This document shows positions 10,902 to 20,940 of a DNA stretch of 64,000 nucleotides, one piece after another; the stretch's first letter is position 1, and each line of letters starts with the position of its first letter. The notes below the pieces were generated by a model that saw only the letters and a program-made list of their open reading frames with translations, was not told the DNA's origin and did not search any database. A program made the position numbers and the translations under genes. The DNA is taken from assembly GCA_937888825.1 (NCBI GenBank), contig CALBFE010000016.1, positions 41,292-105,291 of the forward strand, in the 5' to 3' direction. The DNA is from an uncultured Actinomycetes bacterium. GTDB lineage: Bacteria > Actinomycetota > Actinomycetes > Nanopelagicales > Nanopelagicaceae.

Positions 10902-12243
10902 GGCCAGACGCAATACCTTCAAAGCTCCTAAGCCAGATGCTGTTCGACTCCTTGCATTCGATCTCATCGCTGAAGTAAATCAAAATGGAGGCTACTCAAA
11001 TCTTCTTTTGCCGGCGGCCCTTAGTGCAACTTCATTAGAAGATCGAGACCGTAACCTAGTTACCGAGCTCGTCTATGGAACTTTGCGTATGCAGGGAAAG
11101 CATGACTGGGTTCTTGGCCAGATTTCGGATAGACCGTGGAATGAAGTTGATTCAGGAATCATTGATGTTGCCCGAATGGGTGTTCACCAGATTCATGAGC
11201 TGCGAATTCCAGATCATGCAGCCGTTTCTGCAACGGTTGAAGTGGCACGTAAGCGTCTAGGGGAGTCTAAGGCCAGCTTTGTTAACGCTCTTTTGCGCTC
11301 TGTTACCCGTAAGAGCTATGACGAATGGTTTGCTCCACTTGATGAGATCACGGATAAGGTTGTAAAACTTTCTATTCAATATTCGCATCCTCACTGGATA
11401 ATCTCTGCATACTTTGATTTATTGAAAGATTGGGAAGCGGTCGAGGCAGAGCTTGCTACGAACAATGTTCCAGCCCTTCCGACCTTAGTTTCTTGGCCTG
11501 GCTATTCGACTCAGGCGGAATTGGTCGAACTAGGGGCTGAAGCAACGATTTATTCGAAGTTAGGTGCTCGCTTAAAGGGTAATCCAGGAAATCTAGATGT
11601 GATTAAGCATCGCCTAGCAGGTGTGCAGGATGAAGGTTCTCAGTTAGTTGCCACTGTTTTTGCCGCAGTGGCTTCTGGTAATTCTTGGTTGGATCTTTGT
11701 GCAGGACCTGGGGGTAAGGCGGCGCTTCTTTCTAGTATCGCCAAGGAACGTGAAATTAATTTCACTGCGAATGAGTTTTCAGCACCTCGCGCAGAATTAG
11801 TAAAAAAAGTTGTCCATGGTGCAACTGTGTGGTGCGGGGATGGACGCGATATCGCAACACACGGACAGACATTCGATGCAGTAATCGTTGATGCGCCTTG
11901 CACGGGTTTAGGGGCGCTGCGCCGAAGACCTGAGGTCAGATGGCGCAGAACCTTAAGTGATCTTCGTGAACTTACTTCGTTGCAAAGAGATCTTCTCGAT
12001 GGTGCAGTAGCTGTGATGAATACTGGGGCTGTCTTGGGATATGCAACATGCTCACCACACCTGGCTGAAACCACTGTGCAAGTTCTAGATATCTTGAAGA
12101 AATATCCAGAGTTGGAACAGTTAGACATTAGCGAGTTTCTTCCGGTCAACTTGAAAGATGCCACCCGTGGCAAATCAATGTCTTTATGGACGCACAAACA
12201 TGGCACGGATGCGATGTTTCTGGCGCTGCTACGAAAGAAGTAG
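10876..12243 (+). CDS. rsmB: 16S rRNA (cytosine(967)-C(5))-methyltransferase-like, RsmB/NOP family
   Basis: NusB-like N-terminus plus RsmB SAM domain (VQDEGSQLVATVFA..WLDLCAGPGGKAALL, DAPCTGLGALRRRPEVRWRR). Confidence 0.92.
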   Translation: MRARNAVVEARRNTFKAPKPDAVRLLAFDLIAEVNQNGGYSNLLLPAALSATSLEDRDRNLVTELVYGTLRMQGKHDWVLGQISDRPWNEVDSGIIDVARMGVHQIHELRIPDHAAVSATVEVARKRLGESKASFVNALLRSVTRKSYDEWFAPLDEITDKVVKLSIQYSHPHWIISAYFDLLKDWEAVEAELATNNVPALPTLVSWPGYSTQAELVELGAEATIYSKLGARLKGNPGNLDVIKHRLAGVQDEGSQLVATVFAAVASGNSWLDLCAGPGGKAALLSSIAKEREINFTANEFSAPRAELVKKVVHGATVWCGDGRDIATHGQTFDAVIVDAPCTGLGALRRRPEVRWRRTLSDLRELTSLQRDLLDGAVAVMNTGAVLGYATCSPHLAETTVQVLDILKKYPELEQLDISEFLPVNLKDATRGKSMSLWTHKHGTDAMFLALLRKK

Positions 12244-12267
12244 CACCATGGCAGTTAGGCTAGAGAT

Positions 12268-12930
12268 ATGAAGCGTGAGATTCACATAACTCCTAGCATT
12301 CTCAACGCTGATTTTGATAATCTAGAGCGGGAGATCGCCAAGATCTCAAGTGTTTCAGACCTGATACATCTAGATGTTATGGACAATATTTTCGTTCCTA
12401 ACTTCACCTTCGATTTTCAAAGCGCAAGCACAATCATTAAGGGTTGTCCTATTGGTGTGGATGCACATTTAATGGTTGCTGACGTTGATGAAATCGCTCC
12501 GTTCTATGCCCAAGTTGGCTGCGCAAGTGTGACCATTCATGCCGAAGCAGCCAAGAATATTGGTCAGACATTGCGAGCTATTCGTAGTGAAGGAGCACGT
12601 TCTGGTTTAGCGCTTAAGCCAAATACGTCAATAGCCGATTATGAGGAATTTACTGATCTCGTGGACATGTTTTTGATTATGACTGTTGAACCAGGTTTTG
12701 GCGGGCAAAAATTCATGCGCGACATGATGGACAAAGTCCGAGCAACCCGTAAAGTAATTGGAGATCGCCCAATCTGGCTACAAGTTGATGGAGGCATATC
12801 GCTAGAGACTATAGAAATTGCAGTCGAAGCTGGGGCTGACACATTTGTGGCAGGGAGTGCAGTCTTTAAATCTGATGACCCAGCTGCGATGGTGCTCGCT
12901 TTGCGTGATCTTGCACAGGGCGCGAGTTAA
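12268..12930 (+). CDS. rpe: Ribulose-phosphate 3-epimerase
   Basis: ITPSILNADFDNLEREI, HLDVMDNIFVPNFTF, MTVEPGFGGQKFM, QVDGGIS. Confidence 0.97.
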   Translation: MKREIHITPSILNADFDNLEREIAKISSVSDLIHLDVMDNIFVPNFTFDFQSASTIIKGCPIGVDAHLMVADVDEIAPFYAQVGCASVTIHAEAAKNIGQTLRAIRSEGARSGLALKPNTSIADYEEFTDLVDMFLIMTVEPGFGGQKFMRDMMDKVRATRKVIGDRPIWLQVDGGISLETIEIAVEAGADTFVAGSAVFKSDDPAAMVLALRDLAQGAS

Positions 12931-12994
12931 TAGTCACTCTTGATACAGCAAAAATTGGCAATGGTGGGCGAAAGCTCTCTAGTAAACTAAAGCT

Positions 12995-13258
12995 ATGAAA
13001 TCCTTTGAATCTCTATGGGCTGAGTTAAGTGAAAAGGCAGTGCAACGCCCAGAGGGTTCAGGAACTATTGCTGCACTAGATGCTGGTGTTCACGCCATTG
13101 GTAAGAAGATTTTGGAAGAAGCTGGTGAAGTCTGGTTAGCTGCAGAACATGAGAGTGATGAAGCGTTGGCCGAAGAGATTAGCCAGTTGATTTATCACGT
13201 GCAAACATTGATGTTAGCTCGCGGTCTGAGCCTTGATGATGTCTACACCTACTTATAA
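12995..13258 (+). CDS. hisE: Phosphoribosyl-ATP pyrophosphatase
   Basis: [44 protein letters not shown]; followed by hisG. Confidence 0.94.
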   Translation: MKSFESLWAELSEKAVQRPEGSGTIAALDAGVHAIGKKILEEAGEVWLAAEHESDEALAEEISQLIYHVQTLMLARGLSLDDVYTYL

Positions 13259-13275
13259 GTGAATCGAGTCCATAT

Positions 13276-14121
13276 ATGTTGCGCATAGCCGTCCCAAATA
13301 AAGGTTCTCTGGCTGAGGAGTCTATTGCCATCCTAAAAGAAGCTGGATACCGCCAACGTACTGATAGCCGTGATCTAGTTCTTATTGATAACGATAACAG
13401 CGTGGAGTTTTACTACCTTCGTCCACGTGATATTGCAATCTATGTTGGCTCGGGGGAGTTAGAGGCTGGAATTACTGGTCGAGATCTCTTGATTGATTCT
13501 GCGGCGAGTGCTCAAGAACTTCTCTCACTCAATTTTGGAGCATCTACATTTAGATTCGCAGCACCCGCAGATCGTGAGTGGAAAGTATCTGATATTGCGG
13601 GCAAGCGTGTTGCAACAGCCTATCCAGGTTTAGTAAATCACCACTTAGCGCAGTTGAATATCAAAGCTGATGTAGTGCGATTAGATGGCGCAGTTGAAAG
13701 CAGTGTCAGATTAGGTGTTGCAGATCTAATTGCAGATGTTGTCAGTACAGGAAACACCTTACGCCAGGCAGGATTGAAGATATTTGGTGAAGCTATTCTT
13801 ACGAGCGAAGCTGTTGTCATCTCTCGAAAAGATGCGGTTATTCCCGCAGAGCTAGAAATTCTCATTCGACGTCTTCAAGGTGTTGTGACAGCTCGAATGT
13901 ATGTTCTTTTGGACTACGACATTCCTAAGTCACTGGTTGAGAAAGCTTGTGCAATTACGCCAGGTCTAGAGTCGCCAACGATCTCACCTTTGCAAAATGC
14001 TGACTGGGTTGCTGTTCGTGCCATGGTTAAGCGCAAAGAGACTAATGATGTTATGGATAAACTCTGGGGCCTTGGAGCTCGTGGAATATTAGTAACCGAT
14101 ATTCACGCTTGTCGTCTTTAA
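13276..14121 (+). CDS. hisG: ATP phosphoribosyltransferase (long HisG form)
   Basis: LRIAVPNKGSLAEESIAILKEAGY; GITGRDLL; C-terminal regulatory domain (MMWGLGARGILVTDI-like end). Confidence 0.95.
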   Translation: MLRIAVPNKGSLAEESIAILKEAGYRQRTDSRDLVLIDNDNSVEFYYLRPRDIAIYVGSGELEAGITGRDLLIDSAASAQELLSLNFGASTFRFAAPADREWKVSDIAGKRVATAYPGLVNHHLAQLNIKADVVRLDGAVESSVRLGVADLIADVVSTGNTLRQAGLKIFGEAILTSEAVVISRKDAVIPAELEILIRRLQGVVTARMYVLLDYDIPKSLVEKACAITPGLESPTISPLQNADWVAVRAMVKRKETNDVMDKLWGLGARGILVTDIHACRL

Positions 14122-15317
14122 TCCTTTTCTGACTCGATATCTTCAATGGAAATGCCTAGTAAATAGAGAACTGAATCCAGATATGGCTCAGATAGTGAAC
14201 TATCTGCTGCAGCTTTGACCGCGGGTTTAGCATTAAATGCGATACCTAACCCAGCAGCAGCAATCATGTCTAAATCATTTGCACCATCGCCGATGGCAAT
14301 TGTTTGTTCCATAGAAATAGATTCAAGTGCAGCAAATTCGTGCAAAGCGGCGGCCTTCGCAGCTCGATCAATGACTGGACCAGTAATCTCTCCAGTGAGA
14401 AAACCATTCTCTATTCCTAAGATATTTGCCTTGAAATATTTGATTTCTAGTTTCTTAATTAGCGGAGCTATGACATCGATAAAACCGCCTGAAACAACTG
14501 CAACAGTGTGGCCAAGTTTGTGCAGAGTTGAAATCAGAGTTCGAGCACCAGGAGTGAGCAGTATTTGTTGTTGAACTTCTGCGATAGCACTGACTGGAAG
14601 ACCTTTAAGTAGTGAAACTCTAGCTCTTAACGATTGTTCAAAATCTAATTCACCACGCATAGCCTGATTAGTAATGGCTATAACTGCATCAGCTACACCA
14701 GCCTTAGCTGCTAGAAGATCGATTACTTCTTGCTGGATCAGAGTGGAATCAACGTCTAACTGCACAAGTTTGCGAGCATGACGCTGTAGTCCGCCGGGTA
14801 GAACCGCTATGTCTATGCCACTGCTAGCAGCAATTGGTGAGAGAGTTTGACTCAAAATATCCTTTTTAGCACCAGAGATCACAAACTCAATAGCTGTCAC
14901 TGGGCTTGAAGCCAAGCGAGTGACACGTTCAATATTTGCACCGCTCTGATTTATCCCTGCGGCCAACTCTGAAATTGCTTTCGGATTAATTTGCCTCGAC
15001 AAGATTACGACGTGAACTAGATTGTTTTTGGTAGATATTGCCGACTTTTCCTCGTATGAGAAAAGAGTAGCTATATCCACATCCAAACTAGCCGCACAGC
15101 TTTCCAAATCCGCAGCAATCGCACTCTCATGTGCGGGATTAAGGGCTATTAAAACGGTAAGAATGAGTCGATCTTTAATAACTACCTGTTCGATATCCAC
15201 CACTGTTATGGCAAAGACAGAAAGGACCTCAAAGAGGGATGCAGTAATTCCAGGCTTGTCTACGCCGCTCAGAAGGATCAGACCAGTGTATTGCTCATTA
15301 TCTGCGCTAGTACTCAT
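14118..15317 (-). CDS. serB: Phosphoserine phosphatase SerB with N-terminal ACT region
   Basis: KLVQLDVDSTLIQQEVIDLLAAKAG; VSGGFIDVIAPL; AIGDGANDLDMIAAAGLGIAFNAKPAV. Confidence 0.94.
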   Translation of the reverse strand: MSTSADNEQYTGLILLSGVDKPGITASLFEVLSVFAITVVDIEQVVIKDRLILTVLIALNPAHESAIAADLESCAASLDVDIATLFSYEEKSAISTKNNLVHVVILSRQINPKAISELAAGINQSGANIERVTRLASSPVTAIEFVISGAKKDILSQTLSPIAASSGIDIAVLPGGLQRHARKLVQLDVDSTLIQQEVIDLLAAKAGVADAVIAITNQAMRGELDFEQSLRARVSLLKGLPVSAIAEVQQQILLTPGARTLISTLHKLGHTVAVVSGGFIDVIAPLIKKLEIKYFKANILGIENGFLTGEITGPVIDRAAKAAALHEFAALESISMEQTIAIGDGANDLDMIAAAGLGIAFNAKPAVKAAADSSLSEPYLDSVLYLLGISIEDIESEKD

Positions 15318-15404
15318 GATGAGACCAAGATTATCTTAAAATCACATCGCGCAATTGCCACTAATCAGGCATTTGTTGCTCTCTAACCAGTATCTTTTTG
15401 CTCT

Positions 15405-16196
15405 ATGACCACATCACCTGTACTCGAGCTGAGGGATGTTTCAGTACGTCGTGGTGAAAAAATCATTCTTGGACCGTTAAATTTTCAAATAGCTCAGGGC
15501 GAGCGTTGGGTCATTCTCGGACCCAATGGCGCCGGTAAATCAACTCTCTTACAGATTCTGGCAACAAAGATTTTCCCAACACATGGAACAGTCACTGTTC
15601 TGGGTAAACAAATGGGTCGGGTTGATCTTTTTGAACTTCGCACGCGTATTGGAATTTGCGGAGCACCAATCGCCCAAGATATTCCAAGTGATGAAAAAGT
15701 GAAGGACGTTGTTTTAACAGCAGCCTATGCAATCTTGGGTAGATGGAATGAAGACTATGACTTATGGGATGAATCTAGAGCTATTGCGTTATTGACCACT
15801 TTCGGTGTGCGCGATCTAGGTGATCGCCTCTATGGATCGCTGAGTGAAGGTGAAAAGAAGCGAACACAGATTGCACGAGCACTGATGGCAGATCCTGAAC
15901 TTCTTTTACTGGATGAACCCGCAGGTGGCTTAGATGTTGGTGGTCGCGAAGATCTCTTGCGTCGCTTTGCTAATTTTGCCGCCGATACAAGCGCTCCAGC
16001 AACGATCTTGGTTACCCACCATATTGAGGAAATACCTGTGGGAACTACGCATGCCTTATTACTCAACGATGGTCAGATCGCAGTGGCTGGGCCAGTTGCC
16101 TCAGTGATTACTTCTGAACACATTTCTGCGATATTCAATGAAAAGATATCTGTCACGCAAGATTCCGGACGTTTTTTCGCACGTTCTTATCAATAG
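15405..16196 (+). CDS. ABC transporter ATP-binding protein
   Basis: Walker A GPNGAGKSTLL, signature SLSEGEKKRTQIARAL, Walker B LLLLDEPAGGLD. Confidence 0.9.
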   Translation: MTTSPVLELRDVSVRRGEKIILGPLNFQIAQGERWVILGPNGAGKSTLLQILATKIFPTHGTVTVLGKQMGRVDLFELRTRIGICGAPIAQDIPSDEKVKDVVLTAAYAILGRWNEDYDLWDESRAIALLTTFGVRDLGDRLYGSLSEGEKKRTQIARALMADPELLLLDEPAGGLDVGGREDLLRRFANFAADTSAPATILVTHHIEEIPVGTTHALLLNDGQIAVAGPVASVITSEHISAIFNEKISVTQDSGRFFARSYQ

Positions 16197-16198
16197 CC

Positions 16199-16837
16199 AT
16201 GGCGCTTTTTGACCAACTTCATACTGAGTGGCAAAAGGTATTAGCCGATTATCGACCTCTCATATCCAAAATTGATTCACTCATTGATAAGGATGATGTT
16301 GCCCCTGCGTATGAGAATATTTTTGCCGCATATCAACTGCCACCAAGAGAGGTCAAGGTTGCAATCTTTGGTCAAGATCCTTACCCGAGTCCTGGTTATG
16401 CGCAAGGTTTAGCTTTTTCTGTTACCGCAGATACCCAACCTTTCCCCGCATCGTTGAAAAACATACTTAAAGAGCTGGAGAGCGATTGTGGGGTGAAGGC
16501 CACTAGTGATGGAGATCTACATCGCTGGGCTAATCAGGGTGTTTTTCTGCTCAATCAGATTCTCACAACGCGCCCCACACAATCTCTAGCGCATGAAGAT
16601 TTTGGCTGGCAGGAATTCACTGCAGCGACCGCAAGAGTAGTTGGCGAATCAGGGTCCATTGCAATATTTTGGGGAGTAAAGGCGCAACAGCTCGCTCAAT
16701 ATTTTGATCCAAAGCTCTCAATTAGTTCACCTCACCCAAGTCCATTATCGGCATATAGAGGATTTTTTGGTTCGGCGCCATTCTCTAAAACTAATGCGCT
16801 ACTTCGCATGCAAGGCAAAGAGGAAATTATTTGGTAG
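16199..16837 (+). CDS. ung: Uracil-DNA glycosylase
   Basis: VAIFGQDPYPSPGYAQGLAFSV; GVFLLNQILTTRP; SSPHPSPLSAYRGFFGSAPFSKTN. Confidence 0.97.
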   Translation: MALFDQLHTEWQKVLADYRPLISKIDSLIDKDDVAPAYENIFAAYQLPPREVKVAIFGQDPYPSPGYAQGLAFSVTADTQPFPASLKNILKELESDCGVKATSDGDLHRWANQGVFLLNQILTTRPTQSLAHEDFGWQEFTAATARVVGESGSIAIFWGVKAQQLAQYFDPKLSISSPHPSPLSAYRGFFGSAPFSKTNALLRMQGKEEIIW

Positions 16838-16841
16838 AAAT

Positions 16842-16877
16842 ACTAAGGCCCCGCAGATTTCTCCACGGGGCCTTAGT
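16842..16877. terminator. Bidirectional hairpin terminator between convergent ung and permease gene
   Basis: Perfect 12-bp inverted repeat actaaggccccg / cggggccttagt with 12-nt loop, between convergent stop codons. Confidence 0.8.
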
Positions 16878-16895
16878 GAGCTAATTACTGTGTAC

Positions 16896-18335
16896 TTAGC
16901 CAATCCACGCTGTGATTGGTGAAGTCATGAAGTAAACAACAAATAGAACTGCAACTAGCCATAGCAATGGATGAATCTCCTTGCGACGGCCCTGAACCGC
17001 ACGAATAAGAACGTGTGATACGAAGCCTGCTCCAATACCTACGGATATGCTGTAAGTAAATGGCATCAAAATGATTGTTAGGAATGCTGGAAGTGCGATT
17101 CCTAGATCAGCCCAGTCAATATCTTTTACTTGAGTCATCATCAAGAAACCGACGATAATCAAAGCGGGAGTTGCCGCTTCGTAAGGGATGATAGCTACAA
17201 GTGGTGATAAGAAGGTAGCGAGCAAGAAACAGACACCAGTAATCACTGATGCAAGTCCTGTGCGAGCACCTTCACCAACACCAGCTGCAGATTCAATGTA
17301 TGAAGTATTCGACGAGATACCTGCAGCTCCACCAGCAGCTGCTGCGATTGAGTCAACAAGCAAGATGCGATCATTGTTTGGCACATTGCCATCCTTATCG
17401 ATCAAGCCAGATTCATGACCGATTGCAGTAACTGTTCCCACTGTGTCAAAGAAGTCAGAGAGTAGGAGTGTGAAAACCAAGAGAATCGCAGAAACCATTG
17501 AAATCTTGCTAAAAGAACCTAATAGATTGAATTGACCTAGAAGGGCGAAATCAGGAGTAGCTGTAATTGCATCAGGAAGTGCTGGAATGTTTAGTCCCCA
17601 GCCCTTTGGATTGCTCTCGGTTGGAGAAATGAAGCTAGGTCCGATTTTGAAAGCGTTCTCAAGAATGATCGCTAGGACAGTTGCTCCAACAATTCCAATC
17701 AGTATCGCACCTTTTGTCTTTCGCACCATCAAAGTGACAATAAGAATTAGACCAAAGATAAAGACCACTATTGGCCATCCAACAAGATTTCCACCATCAC
17801 CTAGCTGCACTGGAACTGGTCCAGTACCGGTACGGCGAACGAAACCTGCGTCAACAAGACCAATCAGAGCAATAAAGAGACCAATACCAACCGAGATTGC
17901 ATACTTAAGTTGCTGAGGAACAGCCTTGAACACAGCAGTTCTAAAGCCAGTAAGAACTAAAACAGTGATGATCAAACCTTCAAGAACAACGAGACCCATT
18001 GCATCGGCCCATGTCATTTGTGATGCGATGCCATATGCAACGAATGTATTTAAGCCAAGACCTGTTGCGATAGCTAATGGGAAATTACCCACAACTCCCA
18101 TCAGGATCGTCAAAATACCTGCAACTAAGGCAGTCGCTGCTGCGATGAGAGGAAGGTTTTGACCGAAGGCGGTGAATCCACCTAGGAACTTTCCATCAGC
18201 GTCAACTGCGCCACCGATAATCAGTGGGTTCAATGCGATGATGTATGCCATTGTGAAGAATGTGACCAGACCGCCACGAACTTCCCGGCCTACAGTAGAA
18301 CCACGTTCTGAGATTTTAAAATACGAATCCAGCAT
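16896..18335 (-). CDS. NCS2/AzgA-family purine (adenine/guanine/hypoxanthine) permease
   Basis: REVRGGLVTFFTMAYIIALNPLIIGG; ATGLGLNTFVAYGI; SNTSYIESAAGVGEGARTGLASVITGVCFLL; many TM segments. Confidence 0.9.
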   Translation of the reverse strand: MLDSYFKISERGSTVGREVRGGLVTFFTMAYIIALNPLIIGGAVDADGKFLGGFTAFGQNLPLIAAATALVAGILTILMGVVGNFPLAIATGLGLNTFVAYGIASQMTWADAMGLVVLEGLIITVLVLTGFRTAVFKAVPQQLKYAISVGIGLFIALIGLVDAGFVRRTGTGPVPVQLGDGGNLVGWPIVVFIFGLILIVTLMVRKTKGAILIGIVGATVLAIILENAFKIGPSFISPTESNPKGWGLNIPALPDAITATPDFALLGQFNLLGSFSKISMVSAILLVFTLLLSDFFDTVGTVTAIGHESGLIDKDGNVPNNDRILLVDSIAAAAGGAAGISSNTSYIESAAGVGEGARTGLASVITGVCFLLATFLSPLVAIIPYEAATPALIIVGFLMMTQVKDIDWADLGIALPAFLTIILMPFTYSISVGIGAGFVSHVLIRAVQGRRKEIHPLLWLVAVLFVVYFMTSPITAWIG

Positions 18336-18361
18336 GAGTAGTGCCTTTCTAATTTTGTTAT

Positions 18362-18408
18362 CGGGGGTGTTTGCGACCCCGTGCGCAGTAAACGGCCTAC
18401 GCAGGCCG
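18362..18408 (-). promoter_or_regulatory. Structured leader / terminator-like hairpin pair upstream of the purine permease
   Basis: Two inverted repeats on the minus strand: cggcct-gcgt-aggccg (18393-18408) and cgggg...ccccg (18362-18381), between the upstream gene stop (18432) and permease start (18335). Confidence 0.4.
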
Positions 18409-18431
18409 AGGGAATACTTTGAGAGTAGTAG

Positions 18432-19100
18432 TTACTTGCTCGTAAGTCGGGATACGACACCTAGGGCAACGGCTATTGATTGACCGATCAAGCCTGCAAA
18501 CAGGAGCGTTCCGAGCCCTACCGTGCCACCCAGCAGCCAGCCCAAAGCGAATACTGTGCTCTCAATTGCCAAACGCACTCTGCCTACGCGAATTCGCGTC
18601 TTGAAGTGAATGCCAGTCATCAATCCATCACGAGGTCCAGGTCCTAGACCGCATGTGATGTAGAGAGCAGATGCCGCCCCAACCATAGCGATTCCTAATA
18701 ATGTGTAAAGAATCCCAACAAAATAATTCTCTTGCAGTGGAATATAGGTGACGCCTATTTCAATTGCTAAGGCGATGATAACAATATTGGAAATAGTTCC
18801 AAAGCCAGGTTTTTCACGAAGAGGAATCCAACCTAAAAGAACGAGCGCACTGATTCCAAAAGTTGACCAACCCATCGTGATATCTAAATTCCTTGATACT
18901 CCCTGCGCCAACACAGACCAAGGCCCATTACCGATATTGCTTTGGATGACGAAGGCATCACCAATACCGAAAATGAAAAGCCCTACCCATAAAATTAATA
19001 CGCGGGTGAAACCTAGATCCCATTTGGAGTGTGCGGTCCATGGAGTAAGTGGAACGGTGCGGTGCGGACGTAGGAACTCCATGAACGCATTCGATGACAT
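18432..19100 (-). CDS. YczE/YyaS/YitT-like integral membrane protein
   Basis: WVGLFIFGIGDAFVIQSNIGNGPWSVLAQGVSRNLDITMGWSTF; CGLGPGPRDGLMTG. Confidence 0.75.
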   Translation of the reverse strand: MSSNAFMEFLRPHRTVPLTPWTAHSKWDLGFTRVLILWVGLFIFGIGDAFVIQSNIGNGPWSVLAQGVSRNLDITMGWSTFGISALVLLGWIPLREKPGFGTISNIVIIALAIEIGVTYIPLQENYFVGILYTLLGIAMVGAASALYITCGLGPGPRDGLMTGIHFKTRIRVGRVRLAIESTVFALGWLLGGTVGLGTLLFAGLIGQSIAVALGVVSRLTSK

Positions 19101-19150
19101 TGGGGGAGTCTAGTGCAACCACTCATGCCATATCAGGCTATTCTTTAACA

Positions 19151-19885
19151 ATGTTTCCAGGTATTGGCACGCTCATCAATGTATTTGCAATCATTGGAGG
19201 AGCAGGGCTCGGTATTTTTGTTGGACATAGACTGCATTCAAAGACAAGAACTCTACTGACAGATGTATTAGGTCTTGCAACACTTCTAGGGGCTGCATCG
19301 GCGTTGATACCTATGTGGTCATCGCGCTATGTTGATTCATTGCCAGCGGGTTGGCCTTTACTAGTTGTACTTGGTTCGCTTATCTTCGGTGGTTTGATCG
19401 GTTCTGCACTGGGATTAGAAGATCGCTTAGATCATTTAGGTGAGAATTTACGGAAGAAGTTCAAAGCATCCCAGGAGAGCCCGTTCGTAGAGGGATTTGT
19501 TACAGCATCTCTTCTTTTTGCAATTGGACCTCTTGCGATTTTGGGCAGCATTAGCGATGGAATGTCGAATGGAATTGATCAACTCTTACTAAAAAGCACA
19601 CTCGACTTCTTTGCGGCGATGGCTTTTGCTTCATCCCTTGGTTGGGGAGTGGCTGTAGCTGCGATCCCTGTTGCCTTGTATCAAGGTTTTTGGACAGTCA
19701 TCGGATTAGCTCTAGGAGAAATCCTGGATGGATACCAAGTTGATGCCATGACAATCGTCGGAGGTGTTCTACTCATTGCAATAGGTCTGCGTCTACTCAA
19801 CATTAAACATGTGGCAGTCGGTAATTTACTTCCAGCCCTTGCAATAGCACCGCTACTTGCGATGCTTGTCCATTCTTTTATCTAG
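19151..19885 (+). CDS. DUF554-family membrane protein
   Basis: MFPGIGTLINVFAIIGGAGLGIFVGHRL; EGFVTASLLFAIGPLAILGSISDGMSNG; start trimmed from ORF 19094. Confidence 0.85.
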   Translation: MFPGIGTLINVFAIIGGAGLGIFVGHRLHSKTRTLLTDVLGLATLLGAASALIPMWSSRYVDSLPAGWPLLVVLGSLIFGGLIGSALGLEDRLDHLGENLRKKFKASQESPFVEGFVTASLLFAIGPLAILGSISDGMSNGIDQLLLKSTLDFFAAMAFASSLGWGVAVAAIPVALYQGFWTVIGLALGEILDGYQVDAMTIVGGVLLIAIGLRLLNIKHVAVGNLLPALAIAPLLAMLVHSFI

Positions 19886-20922
19886 AACGTTGCTGCATCT
19901 ATAACGAAGCGGTATTTAACATCGCTGGCAATAGTGCGCTCATACGCTGTATTGGCGTATGAAGCCTCAATAACTTCGACGTCGCTGAGGATTGAATGCT
20001 CACCGCAGAAATCCAACATCTCCTGCATCTCTGGTATTCCGCCAATCATCGATCCAGCCAAGCGTCTGCGACCATTGAGCAACGCTCCAGCGTTGACCTC
20101 ATAAGGCTTTCCTGGAAGACCAATAATTACGAGTGTGCCATCAAGTCTGAGCAGATCTAGGTACTCATTGATTTCCAAAAATGCACTCACGGTGTTAAGA
20201 ACTAGATCAAAAGATTTCGTAAGGGGCTTGAGTGCATTCGGAGCACTGGTATCAACAAAGTGTTTGGCCCCCATCGCCAGAGCATCTTCTTTCTTTGAAG
20301 GCGAATGTGAAAGTACAGTTACTTCAGCTCCCATTGCAACGGCAAATTTCACTCCCATGTGTCCAAGTCCACCGAGGCCCATGACGGCAACTTTGCTTTT
20401 GGACGTGACATTCCATTTACGCAGTGGTGAATACAAAGTGATTCCAGCACATAAAAGTGGGGCTACTCCATCGAGTGCGAGGTTTGCTGGAATATGAACA
20501 GCGTAATCTTCGTTTATGACAAAGACATTTGAATAACCACCCAGTGCAACAGTCTTACCGTCTCGCTCCATTGTGTTGTAAGTGCCAGTCATGCCTTCTT
20601 CGCAGTACTGCTGTAACCCAGCAAGGCAGCTTGCGCACTTTCTACATGAATCAATAAACACTCCGACACCAATGCGATCCCCGACTGCAAACTTTGTAAC
20701 TGAGCTACCGGTTGCACTGACTGTTCCCGCAATTTCATGGCCAGGAACCATGGGAAAAATGGCTGGACCCCATTCTTCGCGGACTTGATGAATATCTGAG
20801 TGGCATATCCCTGCATAAGCGATATCTAGAGCAACATCGTGAGCGCCAAGTTCACGTCGTTCAAATTCATAGGAGGTCAGTTTGGCTTTGGCGGATAGCG
20901 CTGCTAAACCACGTGCCTTCAT
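19882..20922 (-). CDS. Zinc-dependent NAD(P)-alcohol dehydrogenase
   Basis: GICHSDIHQVREEWG, GHEIAGTV, structural Zn Cys (CRKCASCLAGLQQYC), VMGLGGLGHMGVKFA. Confidence 0.93.
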   Translation of the reverse strand: MKARGLAALSAKAKLTSYEFERRELGAHDVALDIAYAGICHSDIHQVREEWGPAIFPMVPGHEIAGTVSATGSSVTKFAVGDRIGVGVFIDSCRKCASCLAGLQQYCEEGMTGTYNTMERDGKTVALGGYSNVFVINEDYAVHIPANLALDGVAPLLCAGITLYSPLRKWNVTSKSKVAVMGLGGLGHMGVKFAVAMGAEVTVLSHSPSKKEDALAMGAKHFVDTSAPNALKPLTKSFDLVLNTVSAFLEINEYLDLLRLDGTLVIIGLPGKPYEVNAGALLNGRRRLAGSMIGGIPEMQEMLDFCGEHSILSDVEVIEASYANTAYERTIASDVKYRFVIDAATF

Positions 20923-20940
20923 TGTTGCTCCTTGAATCGA

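Noticed and set aside
11640-12206. 188-aa minus-strand ORF antisense to rsmB
   Set aside because: Shadow ORF of a strongly conserved methyltransferase; no domain signature.
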